From Gnetum montanum (lineage: Eukaryota > Streptophyta > Gnetopsida > Gnetales > Gnetaceae), in the NCBI GenBank assembly GCA_015680685.1, contig MNCI01022064.1, positions 110,438 to 174,437 of the forward strand: a DNA stretch of 64,000 nt. The letters run 5' to 3'. Below, in pieces: positions 22,063-31,910 of the stretch. Positions within the stretch are counted from its first letter, which is position 1. Each line of letters opens with the position of its first letter. The translations under genes were made by a program, and so were the position numbers. The notes under the pieces were generated by a model, which worked only from the letters and a program-made list of their open reading frames with translations, searched no databases and was not told where the DNA came from.

Positions 22063-22145
22063 GGTGTATATAGGGGTTAGGCACTATGTCGATGGGGCCA
22101 TGTATACGTGGCCACGTATATGCAGGGGGTCACACCCATTGACCA
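22063..22145 (-). promoter_or_regulatory. Ath-5 internal U3-like promoter upstream of accessory ORF
   Basis: In element order, a block rich in the LTR U3 words (CGTATACATGGCC, GGCCCCATCGAC, about 22145-22081) is followed by CCTATATACACCC (TATA at 22065-22073), then a leader of about 140 nt to the donor at 21922. The LTR has the same words before its own TATA box. It probably drives a separate accessory-ORF transcript. Confidence 0.5.
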
Positions 22146-23816
22146 ACATTGACCAACCCATAAAAATCCTAAAAAGATGAATTGAAAATGCCAAATTGGG
22201 GTGGTTGAAGAGTGCAAGAGACCGGGAATGCGATCGAGGACATGACGAAGGTAAACAGGACTAGAAAAAGAGTCAAACGTAAGAGAATGTGGGAAAAAAG
22301 AACTCCACAGGGAAGCAATAGAGCGATGGGACATGAAAATAACCAACCATGAAATTAAAAGAATGAGAGACTAACAAGCGGGACTAGGAATATGCAAGTG
22401 GGTCCTCCCCATAGCAAGCAAGAGCCTTAGTAGCCCTAACATATCCTCAACACTAGAGTCCGTGGGCCCTAGTGTCAAGAAATGGTGCTTGCAAGTTAAT
22501 ACTCCTACCCAAGAGATCTCGCCAAGGCATTAGGAGTACACGGAAGTCATGACAAATTTTCAAAACATAAAATGGACAGTGAGGTGAGTTTGGAAGAGAA
22601 ACAAGTGAGAGAGAGACGAGAAGACTGGAATTCCAATCGTTGGTCACTTGAAACCCCATGTGAATTGGTGGTTAAGTGACCTGGTAGGACCGTTCTTGAG
22701 TTCAGACCTAAAACCAACCACATACAATGACCTCACAGCAACAGGCGAAGCCCCATCCATCCACCAAGTAGCAGAGTGCGCCCATAGGAAACCACCACTC
22801 CAATAGGAATGGGAAGAAGGAAGTGAAATGGGGCGAAGTTAAAGGGGATAGGCTGAGTTCCATAACTTTTTTTCGTGGCCCATGAGAGGCAATCTAAGGG
22901 GTATGCTTTGAATTCCCACATAGTGATGATTTTATTTTCTTCATTGTCTTGTTATTTCGTGGGAACCACACCATGCAAAGACCCATGCTTGTTTGCATGC
23001 ATTCGACCAAGGGGTGTGCTTTGAATCCTCATGTTTATTTATTTATTTATTTTTGAATTTTTGAATTTTTTTGGTGAGGACCACACCATGCAAGGTCGAA
23101 TTGCCCAGTGACTTCCTTGTAGAGAAGGATGTGGAGTGGTAAGAAACCCGTAAGGACACATTGACAACTCAGGGGATGGGAGAGGGTGACGAATGTTGCA
23201 TTCCCCTTGAAGTCACACCCGATTCAAACCATTAGGTCATCCCTGAGTCTAGGAACTACATAAGTCACACATTAATTACAATGTTTTTAAGTGAAGGGGT
23301 TGCATGTTCCCAAAGGAAGGAAAACCATGGAGTGGGTGGATGGATGGATGATGTGGACTCACTACCGAGTTTATGAGATGAAAAATAGATGCAAAATCCA
23401 AGAACAACAATGCCAGGGCAAAAGCAAGATAACAAGGTGGACTAGTTTACATGACCCATCGCAACGAAAACCATCCACGCTAGACACCTGACGATAATAA
23501 GACATCTTATTAGCAAACAATTGAAAATTAAACACACATATACTTATATATAAAAAACAACAAAGAAATGGAAAAATAACTAAAGAAAGGAAAAATTAGC
23601 AAGAATTGGAAAATGTATAAACAATGTTGACAAATAAAAATGTGTAAAACAAAAAAAAAAATTCCAAAAATAGCTAGGGACGTAGTGGAATGGATTAGCA
23701 TAGGCAATGGTCTCCCCCACGACTGGGTGGAAAGGAGGAGACACGAAATATAGAGCATGGCTATCCTGGTGATGGTGAGGTAACAACATTGGTTAAGTGG
23801 AGTTCACGGAAAGGTT
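22146..23816 (-). other. Ath-5 post-pol non-coding spacer
   Basis: No coding potential is seen on either strand. It holds the conserved GGGGAGGACCCACTT block (about 22397-22411), the accacaccatgcaaagac block (22966-22982, repeated at 23079-23093), a (TTTA)n run at 23034-23053, the GGGTGTGACTTCAAGGGGAA block (23201-23220) and a polypurine-like CCAGTCGTGGGGGAGA (23711-23726) just after pol. Confidence 0.6.
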
Positions 23817-24960
23817 TTAGTTATCACTGGTTAACCAACTGCATTCTTGGGGGTTCCTCAGGTTTGTCAATAAGCAAGGCCCCATATGGGAAGGTTTTAG
23901 AGACAGTGTAAGGTCCCTCCCACAGTCTTTGAAACTTGGTCGGTTGAGATACATATGAGGGGTTCCAATACAACACCTTGTCTCCACGTCTGAATGTGAC
24001 CTTCCAGATCCTAAGTTCATGTCGTTTTTTTTGTAGGCCTTTTGGATCTCATTTGAGGACAGGGCCACTAATCGATTCTCATCTAGCACACTTAAGTTGA
24101 TAAGTCGTTCATGTTGTGCTAGCGGTAGGTCAAGGTCTAATTCATTGGTTGTGGATAGTGTCCGGAGTTTTGCCTAGATTGGAAGTGTTGGTAACTTTCC
24201 ATACACTAACTCATAGGGAGAGTACCCTACAGGAAGTTTCCAAGTGGAGTGATAGGCCCAAAGGACATTGTTGAGTTTGGTGCTCCAATCTCTCCTATAT
24301 TTGCTGATGGTTTAGGTAAGGATCCTGGTAATCTCCCTATTAGTGACTTCGACCTACCTGTTGGCTTGGGGCTAATAGGATGTTGTAAATTTGTGGGTGA
24401 CCCCCAAGTGTTGCATGAGTTTTCGAAAAGTGGCACCCATGAAATGAGTGCCATTATCAGAGATGAGTGCACGTGGCACTCCAAACCTATTGGCGATTTG
24501 TTATTGGAAAAATCATGCAGTGGTGTTTGAAGAACAGTCGACGATGGCTGCCACCTTTGCCCACTTGGTGCAGTAGTTCACGGCTATGATGATGTACACC
24601 TTTCCATTGGATAGGGGTGTGATGGGCCCCATGAAGTCGATGCCTCAGATGTCAAAGGGCTCAAGTGGTTGGATCCACTGTTGAGGTCCATTCATCTGTA
24701 CAGTCATTTCATCATCTCTTTGGCATCGATCATAGGAGTGGGTGAACCATTGTGCATCCCTAAAGATTGTGGGCCAGTAATATCCTGCAAGCAGGATCTT
24801 AATGGCTGTGCGACGTCCAGCATAGTGGCCCCCACAAGGACCCTCATGAGCATCTTGAAGGACGCGTAGTGTATCATCATCAGGGATAGACCATCGAACC
24901 ATGCCATCTACACATACCTTGTAAAGATGATCATTGATTTCCATGAAATGCTTGGCCTTA
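23817..24960 (-). pseudogene. Ath-5 integrase, first catalytic Asp mutated
   Basis: It would insert the cDNA into chromosomes. Landmarks in order: zinc-binding region HEGPCGGHYAGRRTAIK...WPTIF (His-His present, while the first Cys of the CxxC pair is Tyr in YDRCQR), GIDFMGPITPLSNGKVYII, VNYCTKW where relatives have VDYCTKW (Asp to Asn, codon at 24576-24578), ISDNGTHF (second Asp intact), and VEVTN with the Glu. A C-terminal stretch LAQHERLINL...LVAL and a GPY-type region follow, ending near 23817. Several stops and a frameshift near 24090 are present. The mutation alone should abolish strand transfer. Confidence 0.85.
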
Positions 24961-26880
24961 TAGAGAAACTATTGTTTCTGCCGATGGTTCCACTCCTTTG
25001 GCAATTGTTGAGTGGTGAGCTAGCTGAGGATGTGGTTGAACCAAGGTGATTCCTTAGGTATCTATGAATCGACTGCACCCACGAAGAGGAGTTCATCTGA
25101 AAATTGGTCAGAGAGGGGCTCATCCTCTTCTGCTTTATCCCATCACAACCGAGACAAGTGGTCAGCAACCACATTCTCAGTTCCCTTCCGGTCTACCATG
25201 GTGAGATCAAACTCTTGAAGAATCACTAGCCACTGGATGATGCGGGGGCTCACCATTGGTTTGTTCATCAGGAACCGAATAGCACTGTGGTCAGTGTGCA
25301 CGAACACCTTGTACCAAGCACATAGTGTTAGAATTTTTCCAAGATAAACACCACTGCCATCAACTCCTTTTCGATGGTGGTGTAGTCAAGCTAAGCACCC
25401 ACAATGCTACAGCTTGCATAGTGGATATAGAATGGACCTTTCTAATTGTCACACTATGTAAGCATGGCTCCCAAGGAATAATTAGATGCATCTATCATGA
25501 TGTGGAAGGGCTTGGATCAATCAGGTGCCTGTAGAATTGGAGTTTCTACAGGTTTCTATTTAAGAAATTGGAATTTGAATTCACATTCTTTGGTCCAGAT
25601 GAATGGAGTATATTTCTTCGTAAGTTCTACCGATGGCTTGGCGATCTTTGAGAAGTTTTTAATGAATCGCCAATAGTAACAGTGTGGCCAAGGAATGATC
25701 GAACATCTTTTATGGTGCTTGGTTTTTGGGTGATTCCTTGGATGACCCTAATCTTTTCAGGATCCACGCTAATCCCTGTCTGTGAGATGCGATGCCCTAG
25801 CACAATGCCTTCTTGGACCATCAAATGACTTTTCTACCAATTGAGTCATAGATTAGTGTCTACACACCTTTTGAGAACCTACTCAAGATGGTCCAAGGCT
25901 TGCTCGAACATGGCCCCATAGGTAGAGAAGTCATCCATGAAGACTTCTACCCCATTCCCAATCTATTGCTAGAAGATGCTGAGGGCAAGGCGTTGGAATC
26001 TAGCAGGCACATTACATAGGCCAAAAGGTATCTTCTTGTATGCAAAAGTCCCCCATGGACTTGTGAAAGTTATTTTGGCTTGGTCCTCTAGTATAATTTG
26101 GATTTGGTTATAGCCACTATAACCATCCAAAAAGCTATAATAGCGGTGCCCTGCAATAGTGTCCAACACCTGGTCCACAAATGGGAGTGGGAAGTGATCC
26201 TTGAAGGTAGCCATGTTGAGCAATTAGAAGTCAATATAGACCCTCCATTTGCCACCTTTCTTTGGCACAATAACAAGTGGGTTGACCCATTTTCTATCGA
26301 CAATAAAATAGATGAACCTTGCCTTTAGCAACTATTCGATTTCATCCTTGATGACCTGCTTCAGTTTGGGATTTAATCATCTTTGTGGTTGTCATTGTGG
26401 CTTCATGGAGGGGTCAATATAGATCTGATGTTGGGAGACCCGAGGATCAACTCTAGTTAACTTAGGATGTGACCATGCAAATGCAGCATCCCATTTGTTC
26501 ACCACCTTCAAAAACTTTTTCTTCTATCCCAGAGCAAGGGTGGCATTGATAATTACCAACTTTCCATTTCGCAAAGGACTTGAGTTCTAGGGGCTCTTGT
26601 TTGAAGCTTTTAGGGATTTGCAGGTTCCCCCAATCATCATGGTTATCAACAGTGGAAACCTGTTGATGAACCTCTTTTATTTCATCCATTCTTTCTACAT
26701 AGGCTTGTACAAGCCCCTCAGATGGTTCCATGCACATTGTGCTACTAGCAGGGCCAGTTGTTAGCCACTGGGTGCCCTCTTGATTGGTGGCTATTGCGTA
26801 CAGGCATTTTTGGACAGGTGATTCCTTGATACATCAACTACATGCTTTAATGGATATCCGCTTAGCAGACCATAACTACT
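24961..26880 (-). pseudogene. Ath-5 reverse transcriptase and RNase H
   Basis: Landmarks in element order: linker with TQWL and CMEPSEGLVQAYVERMDEI, VNPLVIVPKKGGKW, LLNMATFKDHFPLPFVDQVLD, YSFLDGYSGYNQIQI, WGTFAYKKIPFGLCNVPARFQR, the catalytic FMDDFSTYGAMFEQALD (FMDD at 25930-25941), VQEGIVLGHRIS and DVRSFLGH. RNase H follows with VFVHTDHSAIRFLMNKP and DRKGTENVVADHLSRL (about 25300-25120). FMDDFS in place of the YVDD form is typical of the Athila branch. The connection domain is shifted near 25640. Stops in several places make it inactive. Confidence 0.88.
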
Positions 26881-26959
26881 GCACATAGTTGCACCCTGAG
26901 TCATTGTACGTGATGCATGGAACACACTTCTTCTTGATCTAAATCCTTTGAAATTTCAA

Positions 26960-27300
26960 GGGACAAATCTCGAAGTCCTAGTTGTGCATCCACCGCGCTC
27001 AACTAGGCTCTTCCCATTATGATTGGGAAGTTCCCCTTGCAATTCTCAACATGGATGACAAGGAAATTAGTAGGATAAGACCACCCACAAACGGTGGTCA
27101 CAATGTCCTCCACCAATCCCAAGGGAACGGTGATGGACTAGTTTGCTAGCTCGAGCCGAATGTTGCTCTTCTTGAGCGGGGGCAAGTTCCAATTCTTGTA
27201 CATGTCATGAGAGATCAAATTAACTCCTGACCCCAAGTATAGAAGAGCTTTTCATGGCTCATTCCCTACCACCTGAAGATAGATGAGGGGGGCTTCTCAG
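26960..27300 (-). pseudogene. Ath-5 protease, catalytic Asp lost
   Basis: The order ALLYLGSGVNLIS, LPPLKKSNIRLELAN, VPLGLVEDIVTTVCGWSYP and FPIIMGRA matches retropepsin. The active site, DSG in Ath-2, reads Tyr-Leu-Gly here (Tyr codon at 27237-27239). Two in-frame stops are also present, one replacing the Trp of the AWLS motif. Confidence 0.8.
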
Positions 27301-29857
27301 ATTAGTCAATTTCTGGGGAAGATGATCAGCCTTTATCCAGTTGGTCATGGCATGTGTGAGCATGACCATTTGGACGTTGGAGTGTATTTGGCTTGAAGGT
27401 TGCTTGAGCGGTGGAATAGTGGAGGCACTTGAAGGTTTAGAGGCACTGGCCATAGGTGTATGTGAGGGTATGTTCAGATTATTGGGCCGAAAAAAGGATG
27501 TTTTCGTGGTTTGGGTTCCGGTCCACTCAGCTGAGGTGCCAGTTGTAGGTTGATAGCCCTTGTAGGGTTTCGTTGCTACGATTGTGGTAGTATCTCTCCC
27601 TGCATACATGGAGCAGGTGGTAGTTGAGTGGGATGTTGTGGAGAAGGAGTGGTAGGAGAAGGTGATGGAGGATAAAAGAGATGTGGGTTTTCCCCCTAGG
27701 TGATGGACATTGAGGTTGGAAATATTCCAAGGGATGGTAATAACTTTGAAAGGTCGCATGATTGAAAGAGTCCCATGGAGAGACCGGTTGCTAAACGTAG
27801 TACCCATAGGGATTTGGCTGTTTGTAAGGATACTACTACCTTGGAGGTGGCATCCCCCATGCTTGTGGGTGTTGTCACTACTGGAAGTATTTGTAAGGTT
27901 GCGGTGGAACTCCACTTGGATAGTATCCTTGCTACTGGTGAAACTGCCTTGGGTTGCCTTGTGGGTAAGGCAACCTTCAAGGCGTTTGCCTCTTCATCAA
28001 GCAAGGATTCAATTCGTACACCCCAGACTCTTGAAGATGTGACATCATAGGGCAACATCCCTTAGGATGTTCATATTGGCATATGCCACATTCATCATCC
28101 TCCTCGATGTCAGAGTCTGCAACCTGCTCTACTACAACAACTTTGCCCTTACCCATATGTTGGGCACATTTAGCTTCCTTCTTCCTACATCAATTGCGAT
28201 CATTACCTTGTTCTCTAGAATCCTCTGCAATTTTTAGCACACTCTGGAATTTTTTATCTAAGGAGTCCCACATCTTATCAACCTTTTCTGATATTTCAGA
28301 TGGAAACTTTTGTTTTGGCAAGGTTTTCTGGTTCACCGCTACTTCTAGGGGTGATTCCTCCTCATCTTCGCAAAATTAGACTTCCCTTTTTTTGAGGGAA
28401 GGATCTTGGTTGAAATCTTCTACACTCTCCTTCTTTCTAAGTTTCCCTTCTTCCTTGGCCACCTACTTAATGAGGTGCTGCAATTGATGGGTCCTTAGTT
28501 CCGATAGTCGTCCCTAGGTGTACATGCCAGGGGTCTTTTGCAGTTCAAAGTAGAGCCCATCAATGATGTGACGAAGCTGTGCCCGCTGAGAGTAGCCATG
28601 ACCAGGGCATCGATGCAATAATGAATAGTACTTGCTCATGTCTGCATCCAAGGGTTCATGATTCCCTTACTTCCAACCTTGGATTTGTCGTTTCAGATTT
28701 GCCACTCTAGAGTACGTTTGATACTTGTCATTGAAAATCTCAAGCATCATACTCCATCTTCTGATTGATTCTGGTTCCAAGGATCGGTACTAGTTTTCTA
28801 CTTCCTTGATGAGTATGCAAGGGAACAACGTCAACTTCTGCCAATCATTGTCAATGTTTTGTAGGATGCAGGCATCATGGAACACCTACAAGTGAGTTTG
28901 CAGATCATAGTTGTATCCCCCTTCAAATTTGGGGATGTTGTTCATATCGACACGCTTGATCCGACTATCCTTTATGTGCCTACTAGGGATCTGAACTGCC
29001 TTGGTGATCTGGAGCATGCTTCGAGTAGCCAACAATGACTCATTCGATTCATAGTCCTGCTAAGGACCATGATGTATGTGATGATTCCAGCTACCCCTCC
29101 TTTCATAACGGCGAGCATCATGCGATTGTTCGTGCATTTCCTCATGTTGTTCCTTTCGATCCTTTTGACCACCATCCTTCCGCTCCTTTTTACCCCAATT
29201 ATGATCAGAGCCTGAACTAGATGAAGGTATAGGAGAGTGAGAGGATGGAGAAGAGGGAGAAGAGTCAACACCACTTCGGTATCGATCTCCCCCTCTACCC
29301 TGATGATGGCCTCGATCATCCTGCCCATCCTTGCTACATGACCCTCCATCCCCTTGAGGATCTTGGTCACTTAGAGGTTTATTCTGGATGATGGACTGAA
29401 GGATCTGCTGTCCCAAAGGAAGTTCAACCGAATGGGAATCATGAAAGATGGGTTCCCCATCGTCCTGTAGCCCTTGCAAGAATAAGGGGTTACTGAATTA
29501 TTTCCCCTTCAGGTGTTCATATCTTTTTTCCTACTGCTAGTCTTGTGCTCATTGAGCTTGAATGGAATGATAGTCCCAGTAGTCATGGTCCTCCATGACG
29601 TACTCCACTCCATGGTCCTGGATGCCTAGTTTGCCAAGATTGTGGAATAGCATTCCAGAAGCCGATCGATCAGGTGGTAGTATGATGTTACCCTCCATGT
29701 CCCACCATTGTAGATGCTCATCCTGATGTAGGATGAATGTGAAGTCAGGGACATATTCATTGGGATGCTTGTATACCACCTGACATTCTTGTGGCACCAG
29801 TGGGTTGGATACATCTCTCCTATGAGAAGAAGTCATATTGGATGTTAGATGATCCAT
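27300..29857 (-). pseudogene. Ath-5 gag
   Basis: It starts at 29857 (MDHLTSNM), 125 nt after the primer-binding site. N-terminal block PNEYVPDFTFILHQDEHLQW; charged Ser/His/Gly-rich stretch (29479-29060); core (about 28972-28400) with MNNIPKFEGGYN and an ESIRRW-type end; knuckle CGICQYEHPKGCC near 28065 (CX2CX3HX4C); then a Pro/Thr/Ser-rich tail (27915-27259) merging into protease. It is interrupted by stops and shifts. Confidence 0.85.
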
Positions 29858-29981
29858 TTAATTAGTATACCTTACGTTTACTTTAATTTTCCTAGCGTGC
29901 ATAAATGTTACTATCCTGGGTCCATTCCAATGACGTGTATGATAATTTTACTAAGGTTAGATGATGCATGTAAGACTAACA

Positions 29982-30000
29982 GTCCCTAGCAACGGTGCCA
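29982..30000 (-). promoter_or_regulatory. Ath-5 primer-binding site (tRNA-Asp-like)
   Basis: Element strand TGGCACCGTTGCTAGGGAC, one base after the LTR. Two mismatches to the first 18 bases of the tRNA-Asp complement. Confidence 0.8.
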
Positions 30001-30001
30001 A

Positions 30002-30917
30002 TGATGAGTGGCTAGGTACCCCTACGTCCAACCATGCAAATCATGGGCATCCACACGTGACTCGGTCGAATTCTATAGACTGTAAGCACTTAACATACAC
30101 CAGACCTCTAACCAGCAAAACCCTTTGTTAGAACAGTCATTGTCTTCTCAACCTCACTTGTGAGTATCTAGTGGCAATGGTTAAGTGAGATTGAGGTAAC
30201 TGATTTTTATAGTTTTTACTTTATCTTTTGGCATCTAATTAAGGTACGGAAGGTAAGGAATGAAATATTATCTAACCTATAATTATCCTAATTTGTATCT
30301 TAACTATTCTTAGCATAAGTATCCGATCCCATCTTCTAGGCACGTCCTAAGCATTTCCTAATCACTACTAGGTTACTAGACATTAGGCATCACTAGGTTA
30401 CCAAGTGTTGGATTTACATTCGAGATGGTTGTACTTATGGTTTCTATGAAATGTAAATGAGTGATAGTGATTAAACTAGTAAGAAGAGAAACTTAAGTAA
30501 TTCTCAAAGCATAGAACATTAAACTATTAACTGCAATAAATGACTAAGTCCAAAATGCTACAATGAATGCTTGAAAGCTCATCTTTATTTCTGTTCACGC
30601 CAATGGGATCAGATACATCAATGCTCGAATAAAGGGCTGGATACCTTCTTTACACCTATTGCAGGAACTTGGAAGATATTCTATCTCCTACGGGAACAAA
30701 CTACAAGAGCTTCACTACAATTGACAAAAGGTACCTCAATGAGGCAAAAGGCCCTCTTATTTATAGGCTGAAATAGGTGCCACGTAAACAGAGCCATGTC
30801 AACACATGGAAGGATGCATCAACGGGGCCGCATATACGGGGCCATGTTGACGCCATTTTGTATACAGGGTCCCTTATACGTGGCCTAGTAAACACAGTGA
30901 TGAACAACACTTCATCA
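30002..30917 (-). repeat. Ath-5 5' LTR (916 bp)
   Basis: It starts TGATGAGTGG beside the primer-binding site and ends CACTTCATCA at the junction with Ath-4 sequence. In element order, U3 (about 150 bp) contains CGTATA/GGCCCCGT/TCAACATGG words, then CCTATAAATAAGAGGGCC, R/U5 and the TCATCA end. Confidence 0.9.
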
Positions 30918-31227
30918 CTGGCTTAGAGGAAAATTTGGTAAAAGGTCTAAAATTAAGTTTCATGATCACTACAACTGATGCGGACCTTTCCTAGATTGCA
31001 TGAACGCATTCTGGGGACAATGTTAGATGTTGTCCTTGTTCAGGTGCCCTGCCTTCTTCACCTTCTACTTGCCAAAATTGTGCAGTAACAAGGGTTTCTT
31101 GATGGATGCTAAATGATTGTGCCTCATGTTTTGCATGTTCTATGAGAGGTCCTTGACCTCTGCCTCTTCTTGGGCATTTGGTTGCACCTTGAGAGGGTCC
31201 TCCCTGTTGTCCTCGTTTAGGGGAAAT
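30918..31227 (-). pseudogene. Ath-4 accessory ORF, N-terminal part
   Basis: It begins at the position of the ATG in other copies, directly after TGATTACAG, but the start codon reads ATT here. The first residues, with GPSQGATKCPRRGRGQG, match the basic N-terminus of Ath-5. The frame runs into the Ath-5 LTR at 30917 and resumes at 17686. The pairing of the two halves confirms that Ath-5 is nested here. Confidence 0.8.
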
Positions 31228-31552
31228 CTGTAATCACACCGAGATCCATTGTTAGTAAGGTCATTTAACAAAATTTAATTATCTTATATCTTACTCATTA
31301 CCTTTAATGAATTTTAAAATTTAATTACTTAGTTTGATTTCAGAGTTAAAAATTTTTCAAGGAAATTCTCCTAAAAGTTTTAATGTCATGCCTAGTTTGA
31401 TCAGGTGACTTCAATAATAATATTCATGATTTGAGTTAAGAAATAAAATTAGTTTGGCATAAATTCTTAGTATTTCTTAAGATCATTTACCCCTATGATA
31501 TCCTTTAGGTGATAATGAATTTTGAAAAAGTTATGCACAAATCAGAGCATAC
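31228..31552 (-). other. Ath-4 putative 5'-leader intron of the accessory ORF
   Basis: Donor GAGGG|GTATGCTCTG at 31552, branch-like CTTACTAAC about 30 nt before the acceptor and TGATTACAG ending at 31228. The branch-site match to plant CTAAC is the best in the window. Confidence 0.55.
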
Positions 31553-31697
31553 CCCTCTCCCACAACTGAGTTAAACACTTTGGGTTTAAGTATGTTTGAT
31601 TGGATGGGAAATCAGAGTGTTAACGAGCGAGATATTAGCAGTTAAATGTTAGCCATGCAAAGCATGAAAAATTGTGGAAGAAAATTGCAACAACTCC

Positions 31698-31797
31698 NNN
31701 NNNNNNNNNNNNNNNNNNNNNNNNNNNNNNNNNNNNNNNNNNNNNNNNNNNNNNNNNNNNNNNNNNNNNNNNNNNNNNNNNNNNNNNNNNNNNNNNN
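31698..31797. other. Assembly gap (100 N)
   Basis: Exactly 100 unknown bases, probably a scaffold gap of arbitrary size. It falls between the leader exon and the TATA-like sequence of the Ath-4 internal promoter. ORFs read across it are artefacts. Confidence 0.98.
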
Positions 31798-31800
31798 GGG

Positions 31801-31910
31801 GAACATATATATAGGTTTTATGGACATGATATCACGTATGAACTAGTGCAGACTCAATATTGTGTCAGACCCAATACTAGGCACCCGATATCATGTCCCA
31901 TCTAGAATAG
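31801..31910 (-). promoter_or_regulatory. Ath-4 internal U3-like promoter
   Basis: In element order, ATGATATCGGGTGCC, CAATATTGAGT and TGATATCATGTCC (about 31905-31823) are followed by CCTATATATATG (about 31804-31816), adjacent to the gap. The Ath-4 LTR has the same gatatc/caatat words before its TATA box, and they are absent from the Ath-5 internal block. Confidence 0.5.

Larger units (their letters stand above)
17687..30917 (-). mobile_element. Ath-5: full-length 13.2-kb Athila-like element
   Basis: It is the only copy in the window with two LTRs and every domain. Order on the minus strand: 5' LTR (30002-30917), primer-binding site, gag (29857 to about 27300), protease, RT, RNase H, integrase (to 23817), non-coding spacer, U3-like promoter and intron, accessory ORF (21645-18826), polypurine tract, 3' LTR (17687-18587). 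It lies inside the accessory ORF of Ath-4, whose reading order continues on both sides. The flanking 5-mers (tcggc/ctggc) match at 3 of 5 positions, an imperfect TSD. Catalytic residues of protease and integrase are mutated and stops are frequent. Confidence 0.92.

Noticed and set aside
27259-29857. Ogre-type assignment because of an intron
   Set aside because: Ogre elements carry their intron within gag-pro and use a different tRNA. Here the intron-like segment precedes the 3' ORF, and the primer site and RT box fit Athila.
31642-31905. ORFs reading through X residues
   Set aside because: They cross the 100-N assembly gap and are artefacts.
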